A DNA stretch of 44,146 nucleotides from Rhodobacter sp. (GTDB lineage: Bacteria > Pseudomonadota > Alphaproteobacteria > Rhodobacterales > Rhodobacteraceae). The stretch spans positions 1 through 44,146 of the forward strand of contig JADCEN010000070.1 in the NCBI GenBank assembly GCA_020250175.1, in the 5' to 3' direction. Made by a program: the position numbers and the translations under genes. Of this stretch, positions 26,360 to 35,829 are shown piece after piece. The notes under the pieces are model-generated. The model was not told the origin of the DNA, made no database searches, and worked only from the letters and a program-made list of their open reading frames with translations. Within the stretch, counting starts at the first letter, position 1; the number at the start of each line of letters is the position of its first letter.

Positions 26360-26657
26360 AGGGTGCTTGCAGGGCGGCCCCAGGGGCAGGTGAATACACA
26401 CGTCGGGTCGAGCTACAGGTCGCCACGCCGTCGCCGAGTTTCACTTCCTTTGCAAAGCGCCAAAGTTGCGCGCCCTGCACCAGCAGTTTCTGCGGTTTCT
26501 CATCGGGTGCATTTTCGCGAAGCGCCTCGACCAAAGCATCGCGGCCTGGAAACTCGGTCAGCGAAGGAAGGAAGCCCCAGCCAAGGGCGACGACGCCTTT
26601 GCTGCGGAACAGGTCGTACAGTGCCCCGCCTTCGGACCGTACCATCCATGTTGTCAC
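26295..26657 (-). pseudogene. N-terminal fragment of a restriction-endonuclease-like protein
   Basis: The first about 88 residues ([54 protein letters not shown]) resemble the N-terminal domain that I recall preceding the Mrr-type nuclease domain in many restriction endonucleases. After residue 88 (about 26394) the likeness stops and the frame runs for 32 low-complexity residues, mostly antisense to the GlsB-like gene. The nuclease domain is missing, so this is probably a deletion remnant. The start GTG overlaps the uvrB stop in GTGA, so the fragment is likely still translated. It might instead be a short functional stand-alone domain. Confidence 0.55.
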
Positions 26658-28840
26658 CGCCTTCCCCCCCTTGACCGTTTCCCGCCCCGCATCCCGCCGC
26701 GCCCGCCGGTGGAGCGCCCGGACCTGGCCGAGGAGGCCTCCACCGCCTCTTCCACGGCAGACTGGCGGGCCATGGGGTCGTCCGACACCGCCAGTTCCAC
26801 CGCCTCCAGCCGCCGCACCTCATCGCGCAGGCGCGCGGCCTCTTCAAACTCCAGGTTCTCGGCGGCCTTGCGCATCGCCTGGCGCATCGCGTCCAGATGC
26901 GCCGCCAGGTTCGGGCCAACCATCGGGCTGTCCACCCTGGCGGTGACACGGGCCATGTCGGTATCGGCCTGGAACAGCCCGGCCATCACATCGGCGATGT
27001 TCTTGCGGATGGTTTGCGGCGTGATGCCATGGGCCAGGTTATAGGCCACCTGCTTTTCGCGCCGCCGGTCGGTCTCTGCCATGGCGCGTTCCATGCTGCC
27101 GGTGATCCGGTCGGCATAAAGGATCACGCGCCCCTCGACATTGCGCGCCGCGCGCCCGATGGTCTGGATCAGCGAGGTTTCGGATCGCAGGAACCCCTCT
27201 TTATCCGCATCCAGTATCGCCACCAGCCCGCATTCGGGAATGTCCAGCCCCTCGCGCAGCAGGTTGATCCCGACCAGCACGTCAAAGGCCCCCAGCCGCA
27301 GGTCGCGCAAAATCTCGATCCGCTCCATCGTGTCGATGTCAGAATGCATGTAGCGCACGCGGATGCCCTGTTCATGCATGTATTCGGTCAGGTCTTCGGC
27401 CATGCGCTTGGTCAGGGTGGTGACCAGCGTGCGCAGGCCCGCTGCCGCCACCTTGCGCACCTCGTCCAGCAGGTCATCCACCTGCAAGTCCACAGGGCGG
27501 ATCTCGACCTGCGGATCGACAAGGCCCGTCGGGCGGATCACCTGTTCGGTGAACACCCCGCCCGTCTGTTCCAGCTCCCACGCCGCCGGGGTGGCGGACA
27601 CGAAGACCGACTGCGGACGCATCGCATCCCATTCCTCAAACTTCAGCGGGCGGTTGTCCATGCAGGAGGGCAGGCGAAAGCCATGTTCGGCCAGGACAAA
27701 CTTGCGCCGGTAGTCGCCCTTGTACATCCCGCCGATCTGCGGGACCGAGACGTGGGATTCATCGGCAAACACAATGGCATTGTCCGGGATGAACTCGAAC
27801 AGGGTCGGCGGCGGCTCTCCGGGCGCACGGCCGGTCAGGTAGCGCGAATAATTCTCGATCCCTGCGCAACTTCCGGTCGCTTCCAGCATCTCAAGGTCAA
27901 AGCCGGTGCGCTGTTCCAGCCTCTGCGCCTCCAGCAGTTTGCCTTCGTTCACCAGCTGATCCAGCCTTGTGCGCAATTCCCGCTTTATCCCCTGGATCGC
28001 CTGCTGCATCGTCGGGCGCGGGGTGACGTAATGGCTGTTGGCATAGATGCGGATCTGCTTGAAGGCGTCGGTTTTCGCGCCCGTCAGCGGATCGAATTCG
28101 ATGATCGCTTCCAGATCATCGCCAAAGAAGGAAAAGCGCCATGCCCGGTCTTCCAGGTGGGCGGGCCACACTTCCAGACTGTCGCCGCGCACGCGGAAAC
28201 TGCCGCGCTGAAATGCCTGATCGTTGCGCCGGTACTGCTGGGCCACCAGTTCCGCCATCACCTTGCGAATGTCATAGCTTTGCCCCGCCAGCAGATCCTG
28301 CGTCATCGCCGAATAGGTTTCCACCGACCCGATGCCATAGATGCACGAGACCGAGGCGACGATGATCACATCATCGCGTTCCAGCAGCGCTCTTGTGGCC
28401 GAATGGCGCATCCGGTCGATCTGTTCGTTGATCTGGGATTCCTTCTCGATATAGGTGTCGGTGCGGGCGACATAGGCCTCGGGCTGGTAGTAGTCGTAAT
28501 AGGACACGAAGTATTCGACGGCGTTATCGGGAAAGAACCCCTTGAATTCGCCGTAAAGCTGCGCGGCAAGCGTCTTGTTGGGGGCAAGGATGATGGCCGG
28601 GCGCTGGGTTTCCTCGATCACCCTGGCCATGGTAAAGGTCTTGCCGGTGCCGGTCGCGCCCAGCAGCACCTGGTCGCGGTCCCCGGCAAGCAGCCCGGCG
28701 GTAAGCTCCCTGATGGCCGTGGGCTGATCGCCCGCCGGTCGGAAGGCTGTGGACAGGGTAAAGCGGCGGCCACCCTCCAGCTTCGGTCGGGTCAGCACCT
28801 CGGGGCGGGGGGCTGGCGCATTGGCATTGTTGTGCGGCAT
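26654..28840 (-). CDS. uvrB: Excinuclease ABC subunit UvrB
   Basis: A 728-residue helicase-like damage-verification subunit of nucleotide excision repair. Walker A GATGTGKT is at about 61-68; the beta-hairpin [18 protein letters not shown] that clamps damaged DNA follows near 114; [16 protein letters not shown], then motifs V and VI ([22 protein letters not shown]) are intact; the C-terminal UVR helix pair [22 protein letters not shown] binds UvrC. A Gly/Arg/Ser-rich tail of about 25 residues is added at the end. The stop overlaps the start of the restriction-like fragment. UvrA and UvrC are not in the window. Confidence 0.98.
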   Translation of the reverse strand: MPHNNANAPAPRPEVLTRPKLEGGRRFTLSTAFRPAGDQPTAIRELTAGLLAGDRDQVLLGATGTGKTFTMARVIEETQRPAIILAPNKTLAAQLYGEFKGFFPDNAVEYFVSYYDYYQPEAYVARTDTYIEKESQINEQIDRMRHSATRALLERDDVIIVASVSCIYGIGSVETYSAMTQDLLAGQSYDIRKVMAELVAQQYRRNDQAFQRGSFRVRGDSLEVWPAHLEDRAWRFSFFGDDLEAIIEFDPLTGAKTDAFKQIRIYANSHYVTPRPTMQQAIQGIKRELRTRLDQLVNEGKLLEAQRLEQRTGFDLEMLEATGSCAGIENYSRYLTGRAPGEPPPTLFEFIPDNAIVFADESHVSVPQIGGMYKGDYRRKFVLAEHGFRLPSCMDNRPLKFEEWDAMRPQSVFVSATPAAWELEQTGGVFTEQVIRPTGLVDPQVEIRPVDLQVDDLLDEVRKVAAAGLRTLVTTLTKRMAEDLTEYMHEQGIRVRYMHSDIDTMERIEILRDLRLGAFDVLVGINLLREGLDIPECGLVAILDADKEGFLRSETSLIQTIGRAARNVEGRVILYADRITGSMERAMAETDRRREKQVAYNLAHGITPQTIRKNIADVMAGLFQADTDMARVTARVDSPMVGPNLAAHLDAMRQAMRKAAENLEFEEAARLRDEVRRLEAVELAVSDDPMARQSAVEEAVEASSARSGRSTGGRGGMRGGKRSRGGRR

Positions 28841-28979
28841 CGTCCACGGCCTTGCTGGCGGAATCGGGAAAGGTCAGAGTTGATCTGTTTGCGTTCCGTG
28901 GCAAGCGCCGAACGCCGCATCGGGCGAAACCGTTGCCGATCCGGCGGCAAGCGGCTAAGGCAGCGGCCAGAGGTGCAGC

Positions 28980-29837
28980 ATGGCGCAAAAGATCGATACG
29001 CGGGCGGTGGGCCTGGATGTGGGGCTGGCGTTCATCCGCTGGCTGACCGGGGCCGAGAACCTGCATTACGGGCTTTGGACCGGGCTGGAGGTGACGGCAG
29101 GCAACCTGCGCGCCGCGCAAGAGGCCTATACCGCAAAGCTGTTGGGCTACCTGCCGCCGGGCAGGCTGCGCATCCTGGACATCGGCGGCGGTGCCGGCGA
29201 GACGGCGCGAAAACTGCTTGCCCTTGGACATGCGGTTGAGATTGTCGTTCCCTCGGCCTTTCTTGCGGCGCGCTGCCGCGACACGGCGATTGGCGCGGTC
29301 GTCCACGAATGCACGTTCGAGGATTTTGCGGGCACCGGCCCCTTTGACCTATGCCTTTTTTCGGAAAGCTTTCAGTATATCCCGATCCCGGAAAGCCTGC
29401 CGAAATGCGCCGCCCTGCTGGCCCCTGACGGGCAGGTGCTGATCGCCGACTGCTTCCGGACCGAGGCCTATAACGGCCGGGCCGCACAGGGACAACACCC
29501 CGGTGGCGGGCATCACCTTTCGCATTTTCGCGCAGAACTTGAACAATCCGCCTTCAGGGTGGTGGCAGAGGAAGACATTACAGACGCCGTCGCCCCGTCT
29601 ATCGACGTGGAACAACAGTTCTTCAACGTGATCGGTCATGGCGTTATCCGGGTATCGGATGAAATCAGGGCCAGCAAACCCGTTGTCCACTGGGTGCTGG
29701 GTCGCTTGACGGGGCTTCTGTTGCCCGAAAAGCGGCACCGGAACCTGATGCAACGCCTGACAGGCACTGATCGCAACGCCGAGGCTTTCCAACGCCTCAA
29801 CCGGTACCTCATGCTGCGGCTGGCGCGGAATGTCTGA
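28980..29837 (+). CDS. SAM-dependent methyltransferase
   Basis: A 285-residue class I methyltransferase. Motif I ILDIGGGAGETA is near residue 61, followed by an acidic/valine strand VEIVVPS and the segment CTFEDF, then FDLCLFSESFQYIP and LLAPDGQVLIADCF (motif post I to III). N-terminal LTGAENLHYGLWTGLEV resembles the substrate cap of small-molecule or lipid methyltransferases such as the cyclopropane synthase group. The substrate is not predictable. ATG 28980 follows AGAGGTG. It is divergent from uvrB with 139 bp between starts. Confidence 0.85.
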   Translation: MAQKIDTRAVGLDVGLAFIRWLTGAENLHYGLWTGLEVTAGNLRAAQEAYTAKLLGYLPPGRLRILDIGGGAGETARKLLALGHAVEIVVPSAFLAARCRDTAIGAVVHECTFEDFAGTGPFDLCLFSESFQYIPIPESLPKCAALLAPDGQVLIADCFRTEAYNGRAAQGQHPGGGHHLSHFRAELEQSAFRVVAEEDITDAVAPSIDVEQQFFNVIGHGVIRVSDEIRASKPVVHWVLGRLTGLLLPEKRHRNLMQRLTGTDRNAEAFQRLNRYLMLRLARNV

Positions 29838-29957
29838 CCCGACGATGAAGGTGCCTGCCGGGCCGGGCGGATCAGGAAAGACATCGCCTTTTCTCGCCCA
29901 TGGCGACCGGGGCCTTGCAAGACCCAGTCAGCCCGCAGGACCGGGACAGGCGCGCGG

Positions 29958-30332
29958 GTGGGGACCAAAGGTGTGGCACTGCTGGCCATGCAGTCCGGTA
30001 TGGCCCCGGCGCTGTGGCCGGGCGGCGTGCCACAGGTCAAGCGCAGCTTGTGCGCTTCGCTGGCCTATCGGCTGAGCCTGGTGGCCGCAGGGCGGGTCGA
30101 CGGCATGGTGACGCTGCGCGATGCCTGGAAATGGGACATCGCGGCGGGGGTGCTGATTGCGGCGCGGGCGGGCGCGGTGGTGACCGAACGGATGGGTGCG
30201 CCGATCCGGTTCAAGGCAGACCATGCGCAGGCAGCGGGCGTGGTGGCGGCGGCACCTGGGCTGCATGGGGCGCTGATGGGGGGCCTGGTGCCACCGGTGG
30301 AGCAGCCCGCGCCAGGCGGGTGGTTTGCATAA
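29958..30332 (+). pseudogene. C-terminal remnant of a CysQ/inositol-monophosphatase-like gene
   Basis: From about residue 28 of this frame (GGVPQVKRSLCASLAYRLSLVAAGRVDGMVTLRDAWKWDIAAG) the sequence matches the C-terminal half of 3'(2'),5'-bisphosphate nucleotidase / inositol monophosphatase proteins, with the family motif WDIAAG and the following ARAGAVVTERMGAPIRF. The N-terminal half with the metal-binding Glu and DPLDGT motif is absent; upstream frames between 29838 and 29958 show no trace of it. GTG 29958 is only the first usable start. The gene is therefore 5'-truncated and almost certainly inactive as a phosphatase. Confidence 0.65.
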
Positions 30333-30631
30333 GGCGGTGATCCTGGCAACGATCCGGCCATTATGCCTGTGGAACTGAAGCGGGCTTGAGTCTTGCTTCC
30401 TGATATGGCCACACAAAAGAGGATCGTCGCCGAAATTCTGAAGCGAAGGTCAGCCGCGCCTGACATGCGTCAAAAAGCCAAGGCCGCACCTGAAAGCGCC
30501 GGGCGCAAGATTGAAACCATCTTGCCGGGCGATGCAGCATGCGACCCTCGTTCACAGGCGCATACCGTTGGCGGGATCGATCCCGTCAAGACCTTGCCCG
30601 ATGCGGGAACGGGTTTGGCTGGCTTTTTCCC

Positions 30632-31747
30632 CTATCGCGCCGCCAAGGCGTCGGCCAGAACGCCGCGCACCATATCCGAAGGCACATCATCGGCCACAAA
30701 GGCCTGGCCGATGCCGCGCGCCAGGATGAAGCGCAGGCGGCCATCGACCACCTTCTTGTCCTGCGCCATCAGGTCCAGCAGCCCATCCGCCCCCGGCAGG
30801 TCGCCCGGAATATCCCGCAGGTCGGTCTTCATGCCCAGGGCGCGCAGATGGGCGCGCAGGCGGCTTGGTGCCTCCTGCGAACACAGGCCCAGCCGCTGGC
30901 TGAGCTCGAAGGCCAGCGTGCAGCCGATGGCCACGCCTTCGCCATGCAGCAGCCGGTCGCCATAGCCAGTGGCCGATTCCAGCGCGTGGCAAAAGGTATG
31001 ACCCAGGTTCAACAGCGCCCGCTCGCCCTCTTCGGTTTCGTCGCGCGACACGATGCCTGCCTTCATCGCCACCGAAACCCCGACCGCGTGCTGGCGCAGG
31101 CCCGCGTCCCCCGCCACCATGCCCGGCGCATTGACCTCCAGCCAGTCAAAAAAGGCGGCGTCGCCCAGCAGCGCGTATTTCAGCACCTCGCCATAGCCTG
31201 CCAGAAAGTCGCGGCGCGGCAGCGTGGCCAGCACATCGATATCGGCCAGCACCAGGCTGGGCTGGTGAAACGCGCCCACCAGGTTCTTGCCCTGGCCGGT
31301 GTTGATCCCGGTCTTGCCGCCGACGGAACTGTCCACCTGGGCCAGAAGTGATGTCGGCACCTGCACAAAGCGCACCCCGCGCCGCAGGATCGCCGCCGAA
31401 AACCCCACCAGATCGCCGATCACACCGCCGCCCAGCGCCACCACCACATCGCGCCGCTCGACCTTCTGGTCCAGCAGCCATTCCGTGCAGCGCGCCAGCG
31501 GCCCCCAGCTCTTGGTGCTTTCCCCGACAGGCAGGGCTAGGGCCGTGTGCGCAAGGCCCGCCGCCGCCAGCCCGTCAGCCAGCCGCGCCAGATGCAGCGC
31601 CGCCACCGTTTCATCGGTGACGACCGCCACGCGCGGGCGGCGCAGCAGCGGTGCAATCTGCGCCCCCGCCCGGTCGATCAGCCCCGGCCCGATGCGCACC
31701 TCATAGGACCGCGCGCCAAGGGCGACGGGAACCGCATCGACTGTCAT
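30632..31747 (-). CDS. aroB: 3-dehydroquinate synthase
   Basis: A 371-residue NAD- and metal-dependent enzyme that cyclises DAHP in the second step of the shikimate pathway. The glycine-rich block VVVALGGGVIGDLVGFSAAI, the VPTSLLAQVDSSVGGKTGIN motif, GEVLKYALL and the metal histidines in LNLGHTFCHALE and LLHGEGVAIG are present. ATG 31747 is chosen: it has AGGAAG before it and gives the start MTVDAVPVAL. It begins one base after the aroK stop, so the two are translationally linked. Confidence 0.97.
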   Translation of the reverse strand: MTVDAVPVALGARSYEVRIGPGLIDRAGAQIAPLLRRPRVAVVTDETVAALHLARLADGLAAAGLAHTALALPVGESTKSWGPLARCTEWLLDQKVERRDVVVALGGGVIGDLVGFSAAILRRGVRFVQVPTSLLAQVDSSVGGKTGINTGQGKNLVGAFHQPSLVLADIDVLATLPRRDFLAGYGEVLKYALLGDAAFFDWLEVNAPGMVAGDAGLRQHAVGVSVAMKAGIVSRDETEEGERALLNLGHTFCHALESATGYGDRLLHGEGVAIGCTLAFELSQRLGLCSQEAPSRLRAHLRALGMKTDLRDIPGDLPGADGLLDLMAQDKKVVDGRLRFILARGIGQAFVADDVPSDMVRGVLADALAAR

Positions 31748-31748
31748 C

Positions 31749-32294
31749 TTACTTCCTTTCCAGAACGTCGGGCCGCGCCAGCAGGGCCGCGACCACCCGA
31801 TCTGCCATGTCTTCCACGGAAGACTCCGCCCGGCTGTCCACCGCCAGATCGGCCAGGCCGTAAACCGGCACGCGCGCCTCATACAGGCTGCGCAGCGTGT
31901 CGCGCGGGTTGGCGGTGCGCAGCAGGGGCCGGGTGGATTTGTGGCGCACGCGTTGCCACAGCAGATCAGGATCGGCCCGCAGCCAGACCGAAACGCCGTG
32001 ATCCGCAATCATCCGGCGGTTCGGTTCGGCCAGAAAGGCCCCGCCGCCCGTCGACAGCACGCAAGGCACACCGCGCAGCAGGCGGCCCAGCACCTCTGTC
32101 TCGCGCGCCCGGAAGAAGGGCTCGCCGTCCCGCTCGAAGATCTCGGTGATCGATCTGTTGGCGGCGCGGACGATCTCTTCGTCCGAATCAAGAAACGGCA
32201 CGCCCAGCAGGCGGGCCAGCTGGGTTCCCACGGCCGTCTTGCCGGCCCCCATCATGCCCACCATCACAACGGTTTTCTTCAGACGCCAGCTCAC
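31749..32294 (-). CDS. aroK: Shikimate kinase
   Basis: A 181-residue P-loop kinase that phosphorylates shikimate. Walker A GMMGAGKT is at 13-20; LDSDEEI holds the substrate-binding Asp; STGGGAFL is the glycine motif next to the substrate; RPLLRT carries the lid arginine. The start is GTG at 32294. Divergent from the microprotein-xerD operon. aroK-aroB pairing is standard in alphaproteobacteria. Confidence 0.96.
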   Translation of the reverse strand: MSWRLKKTVVMVGMMGAGKTAVGTQLARLLGVPFLDSDEEIVRAANRSITEIFERDGEPFFRARETEVLGRLLRGVPCVLSTGGGAFLAEPNRRMIADHGVSVWLRADPDLLWQRVRHKSTRPLLRTANPRDTLRSLYEARVPVYGLADLAVDSRAESSVEDMADRVVAALLARPDVLERK

Positions 32295-32339
32295 GTTCGA
32301 CAGGGTCTCACATTATCTTTCAGCGATGTCCTGAATGGC

Positions 32340-32368
32340 GTGAACTTGGCAGGAATGCCATATATAAT
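32340..32368 (+). promoter_or_regulatory. Candidate promoter of the microprotein-xerD operon
   Basis: A perfect TATAAT at 32363-32368 within an ATATATAAT stretch, rare in this GC-rich DNA, with GTGAAC 17 bp upstream (32340-32345). It lies 59 bp before the first ATG. The -35 match is only three of six. Confidence 0.4.
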
Positions 32369-32426
32369 CAGCGCTGCACGGCATTGCCCGGGGCAGGACC
32401 GGAAAGAACAGGAAGGCTGGGCAGGC

Positions 32427-32561
32427 ATGGGACGCATCCTGATGGCAGCAGTGGCAGTTGCGGTGCTTGGGGTCATCGGCCTGGCAGGCTACGCCTATCT
32501 CGGTGACATGACGCCGCCGCAAACCGCCGTGACGCAACCCGTGATCCTGAATGTCGACTAG
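32427..32561 (+). CDS. 44-residue membrane microprotein before xerD
   Basis: MGRILMAAVAVAVLGVIGL begins a single transmembrane helix, followed by AGYAYLGDMTPPQTAVTQPVILNVD. I recall near-identical short proteins (…GYAYLGDL… followed by QPV) upstream of xerD in other Rhodobacteraceae, which makes coding likely despite its length. Its stop TAG at 32559-32561 lies inside the next gene, whose ATG is at 32551, an 11-base overlap. Function unknown; an inner-membrane anchor or assembly factor for its neighbour is possible. Confidence 0.75.
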   Translation: MGRILMAAVAVAVLGVIGLAGYAYLGDMTPPQTAVTQPVILNVD

Positions 32562-34095
32562 AACCGGTCCTGCCCCGGCACTGGCGCTGGCCGCCCTGTT
32601 TGGCCTTGGGGCACCGGCAGGGGCGCAAGAGCCGATGTCGGCCATCGACTGGCTGTCGCAATCGGTGGCCGTGCCCGCACCCTTGCCCGGCTCTGGCCGG
32701 TTCGAACCGGCCATTACCGCGGGGGCCGGGTATGAGGACATTGCGGTGACTGTGCTGGACGGCCCCTCGCCTGACGCGACGGGCCTTCTTGCCCCGCAGG
32801 TCACCGGCCTGCCGCAGGCGCTTTGGGGACTGGGCCGCACCGAAGAGATTGTGGCCCTGATCCGCACCGAGCGGATCGACCCGCTTCCAGCCGTGCAGGC
32901 CCTTCTGACCAGGCTGATGCTGGCCGAGGCTGATCCCCCCGCCGATGCCGGCGGGCGCGGTGCCCTTCTGCTGGCACGGATCGACGAATTGCTGGATGTC
33001 GGCGCGCTGGAGCAGGCCGCAGCCCTTCTCGACGCCGCAGGCTCTGCCGAACCGGAGCTGTTCCGCCGCAGCTTCGACGTTGCTCTGCTGACCGGAACCG
33101 AGGACCGGGCCTGCGCGCAGATGCGCGTAAACCCGCAACTGGCACCGACCTTCCCCGCCCGCATCTTCTGCCTAGCCCGGTCGGGCGACTGGAACGCGGC
33201 GGCGCTGACCCTGCGCACCGCGCAGGCGCTTGGGTTCGTGACCGAGGAAGAAGACGCGCTGCTGTCGCGGTTCCTTGACCCGGAACTGTACGAAGGCGAT
33301 CCGCCTTTGGCCAGGCCCGCCCGCCCCACCCCGCTGGTCTGGCGGATGCTGGAAGCGGTGGGGGAACCCTTGCCCACCAACACCCTGCCGCTGGCCTTTG
33401 CGCAGGCCGACCTGCGCGACACGGCAGGCTGGAAATCACAGATCGAGGCGGCGGAACGTCTGGCACGCACCGGTGCCATCGCCCCGAACCGGCTTCTGGG
33501 TGTTTACACCGAACGCAAGCCTGCGGCCTCCGGCGGGGTCTGGGACCGGGTTGCGGCTGTGCAGGCCCTTGAGGCGGCGCTGGCGGCCGAAGATGTGCAG
33601 ACGGTGGCGCAGATTCTGCCCGGCGTCTGGGACCGGATGGTTGCAGCCGAACTGGAAGTGCCCTTCGCCGCCCTGTTTGCCGACCCCTTGGGCAAGCTTG
33701 CCCTGCCCGCGCCGGTGTCTGCCCTGGCGTTCCGCATCGCGCTGCTGTCCCCTGACTATCAGGCGGCGGCCAATGCGCGGGTGCCTGCGGATGCGACCGA
33801 AAGCTTTCTGATCGGCATCGCGCGTGGCGCGGCGGACGGCACGGCACCCGACAGTCTGGGCCGTGCCATCGCACCCGCGTTCCGCAACCCCTCTCCCGGG
33901 CTGGACGCACAGGCGCTGTTGCAGGACGGGCGCATCGGGGAAGCGGTTCTTTTGGCCATCGACCAGATCGGGGCCGGTCTGCGCGGCGACCTTCCCCTGG
34001 TGACGCAGGGACTGTCCCTGCTGCGCATGGTCGGGCTGGAAGATGCCGCGCGCCGCACGGCGCTGGAGATGTTGCTGCTGGAACGGCGCGGCTGA
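32551..34095 (+). CDS. Secreted helical-repeat protein upstream of xerD
   Basis: A 514-residue protein. An N-terminal signal (LALAALFGLGAPAGAQEP, cleavage likely after GAQ or AGA) exports it to the periplasm. The rest is rich in Ala/Leu helical hairpins (ARIDELLDVGALEQAAALLDAAG, ALTLRTAQALGFVTEEEDALLSRFL) of TPR/alpha-solenoid type. Four cysteines are not obviously paired. There is no catalytic motif. It overlaps the microprotein gene at its start and ends 3 bp before xerD. A periplasmic scaffold role is inference only. Confidence 0.75.
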   Translation: MSTRTGPAPALALAALFGLGAPAGAQEPMSAIDWLSQSVAVPAPLPGSGRFEPAITAGAGYEDIAVTVLDGPSPDATGLLAPQVTGLPQALWGLGRTEEIVALIRTERIDPLPAVQALLTRLMLAEADPPADAGGRGALLLARIDELLDVGALEQAAALLDAAGSAEPELFRRSFDVALLTGTEDRACAQMRVNPQLAPTFPARIFCLARSGDWNAAALTLRTAQALGFVTEEEDALLSRFLDPELYEGDPPLARPARPTPLVWRMLEAVGEPLPTNTLPLAFAQADLRDTAGWKSQIEAAERLARTGAIAPNRLLGVYTERKPAASGGVWDRVAAVQALEAALAAEDVQTVAQILPGVWDRMVAAELEVPFAALFADPLGKLALPAPVSALAFRIALLSPDYQAAANARVPADATESFLIGIARGAADGTAPDSLGRAIAPAFRNPSPGLDAQALLQDGRIGEAVLLAIDQIGAGLRGDLPLVTQGLSLLRMVGLEDAARRTALEMLLLERRG

Positions 34096-34098
34096 CCG

Positions 34099-35019
34099 GT
34101 GGACCGCTGGATTTCGTCCTTTCTTGAGGCACTGGCAGCCGAACAGGGGGCAGCCCGCAACACCCTTCTGGCCTATGGGCGGGATCTGAAGGATTTTGCC
34201 GCCTGGCTTGACCGGCGCGGAACCGGTTTTGCCGGTGCCGCCCGGGACGATGTGGAATCCTATCTGATCTGGACTGAATCCCTCGGCCTGTCCAAGGCCA
34301 CCCGGGCCCGCAGACTGTCCGCAATCCGGCAGATGTACCGCTTTGCCCATGAAGAGGGTCTGCGCAGCGACAACCCCGCCCTGCCGATCCGGGGGCCGGG
34401 GCGCGTGCAGCGGCTGCCCGGCACCCTTACCCGGTCAGACGTTGCCGCCCTGCTTGACGCCGCCGCAACCCATGGCCCCGCATCCGACCGGCTGCGCAAC
34501 TGTTGCCTGATGGAACTGATCTATGCCACGGGCATGCGCGTGTCGGAACTTGTGGAACTGCCCGTGGCGGCGGTGCGCGGGGGCCCCCGGATGATCCTTG
34601 TGCGGGGCAAGGGCGGCAAGGAACGCATGGTGCCGCTGTCCCAGCCGGCAAAAGACGCGCTGGCAAACTGGCTTGCCGCCCGCGATGCGCTGGAGGACGC
34701 GGCCCGGACATCCGGCAGGCCGGTCTCGGGGTTTCTGTTTCCGTCTGCGGGCAAGGACGGGCACATGTCCCGGCAGGCCTTTCACCTTCTGGTCAAATCC
34801 CTGGCCCTGGCCGCAGGGCTGGACCCGGCTGGAGTGACACCGCACAGCCTGCGCCATGCCTTCGCAACGCACCTGCTCGAGGGCGGCGCAGACCTGCGGG
34901 TGATCCAGACCCTTTTGGGTCATGCGGACCTCGCCACCACGGAAATCTATACCCATGTCCTGGACGAGCAGCTGCGTCAGCTGGTCCTGACGCATCACCC
35001 GCTTGCCCGGCAGGATTGA
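34099..35019 (+). CDS. xerD: Tyrosine recombinase XerD
   Basis: A 306-residue tyrosine recombinase of XerC/XerD length. It has the N-terminal core-binding SAM-like domain (about 1-85), then the catalytic set: R147 (GMRVSEL), K171 (RGKGGKER), H249 and R252 (HSLRH), H275 (LGHADL) and nucleophile Y284 (EIYTHV). XerCD resolves chromosome dimers at dif under control of FtsK. XerD rather than XerC is favoured from gene context (aroK region) as remembered; sequence alone cannot settle it. The start is GTG 34099, and a bidirectional terminator follows. Confidence 0.93.
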   Translation: MDRWISSFLEALAAEQGAARNTLLAYGRDLKDFAAWLDRRGTGFAGAARDDVESYLIWTESLGLSKATRARRLSAIRQMYRFAHEEGLRSDNPALPIRGPGRVQRLPGTLTRSDVAALLDAAATHGPASDRLRNCCLMELIYATGMRVSELVELPVAAVRGGPRMILVRGKGGKERMVPLSQPAKDALANWLAARDALEDAARTSGRPVSGFLFPSAGKDGHMSRQAFHLLVKSLALAAGLDPAGVTPHSLRHAFATHLLEGGADLRVIQTLLGHADLATTEIYTHVLDEQLRQLVLTHHPLARQD

Positions 35020-35128
35020 CCGGAACCTGCACCGCCGCCAGAGCAAAGGCAGACGCGGCGCAGCCCGGAAAAGGGCGGCTGCCTGGCCGCAGGGGCCATG
35101 ACCCTTCGCGATCAGAGCCGCACGTGCC

Positions 35129-35166
35129 AAAGGACGGGGCCGGTATTGGGATTGGCCCCGCCCTTT
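35129..35166. terminator. Bidirectional terminator between xerD and the holin gene
   Basis: AAAGG-A-CGGGGCC (35129-35141), 12-base loop, GGCCCCG-C-CCTTT (35154-35166): a 12-bp stem with one A/C mismatch. The A and T ends give U tracts on both transcripts. Its place between converging genes fits termination in both directions. Confidence 0.7.
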
Positions 35167-35253
35167 ATGATACACAGATCATCCCGCCCGAAACGCAGGC
35201 CTTCATCTGTCACGGCTTGCGCCCGGCACGGGTGGCGCGGCGGGACGGCCGCC

Positions 35254-35829
35254 TCACGACGTTGCGGGTGCGCCTGCTGCGGACGGCGCGGCCAGAACCC
35301 GGCGCCAGTCGTCCAGCGCCGCATTCGGCTCGTCCTGCGGAAGGGCTGCGTTCGGTGCCGCGTTGCGTGCCCGCGCGGACTGCCGCTTGCGCCCGGCCGG
35401 AACCGCCGTTCCCGAGGGGCCGGCGGCAGGGGCGCGGGCCCGGAAATGATGCGCCTCGCGCGCACCGAAGTAGAACCCGACAATGGCCCCAAGAAGCCAC
35501 CAAAGGGGTTCCGGCACCTGGTTGAGGCCGGTCATCCGTGCCCCGAACCCGTCCGGATCCACCATGGCATAGCCGAACAGCGCCAGCGTGCCAAAGGCCA
35601 GCATCGGGCGCGGCAGGCGGTTCAGCCCGTTGACCAGCCGGTCGAACCAGCCCGTGCCTGCGCCCGCAAACTCGGCGCTGTGCTGGGCCAGGGCGGCGGC
35701 CTGGGCGCCCGCCTCCAACTCCATCCGTCGGGTGGCGTTTTCGGTGAACACCTCGGACACGTCGCGCACCGTACCGCCCAGCGCTGTGACCATGCCGGGG
35801 CCGCCCAGCACCCTGCCGATCAGCCCCAT
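35254..35829 (-). CDS. GTA-type holin (3TM holin family)
   Basis: A 191-residue protein. The start MGLIGRVLGGPGMVTALGGTVRDVSEVFTENATRRMELEAG, the FDRLVNGLNRLPRPMLAFGTLALFGYAMVDPDGF helix and the second helix EPLWWLLGAIVGFYFGAREAHHFRA match what I recall of the holin used by Rhodobacter gene transfer agents. It would form holes in the inner membrane that let the endolysin reach the wall. The C-terminal 60 residues are a disordered Ala/Pro/Arg tail. Its start overlaps the end of the endolysin gene by 10 bp. Confidence 0.85.
   Translation of the reverse strand: MGLIGRVLGGPGMVTALGGTVRDVSEVFTENATRRMELEAGAQAAALAQHSAEFAGAGTGWFDRLVNGLNRLPRPMLAFGTLALFGYAMVDPDGFGARMTGLNQVPEPLWWLLGAIVGFYFGAREAHHFRARAPAAGPSGTAVPAGRKRQSARARNAAPNAALPQDEPNAALDDWRRVLAAPSAAGAPATS

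Noticed and set aside
26897-29239. 780-codon + strand ORF opposite uvrB
   Set aside because: Shadow of uvrB on the other strand, without any recognisable domain.
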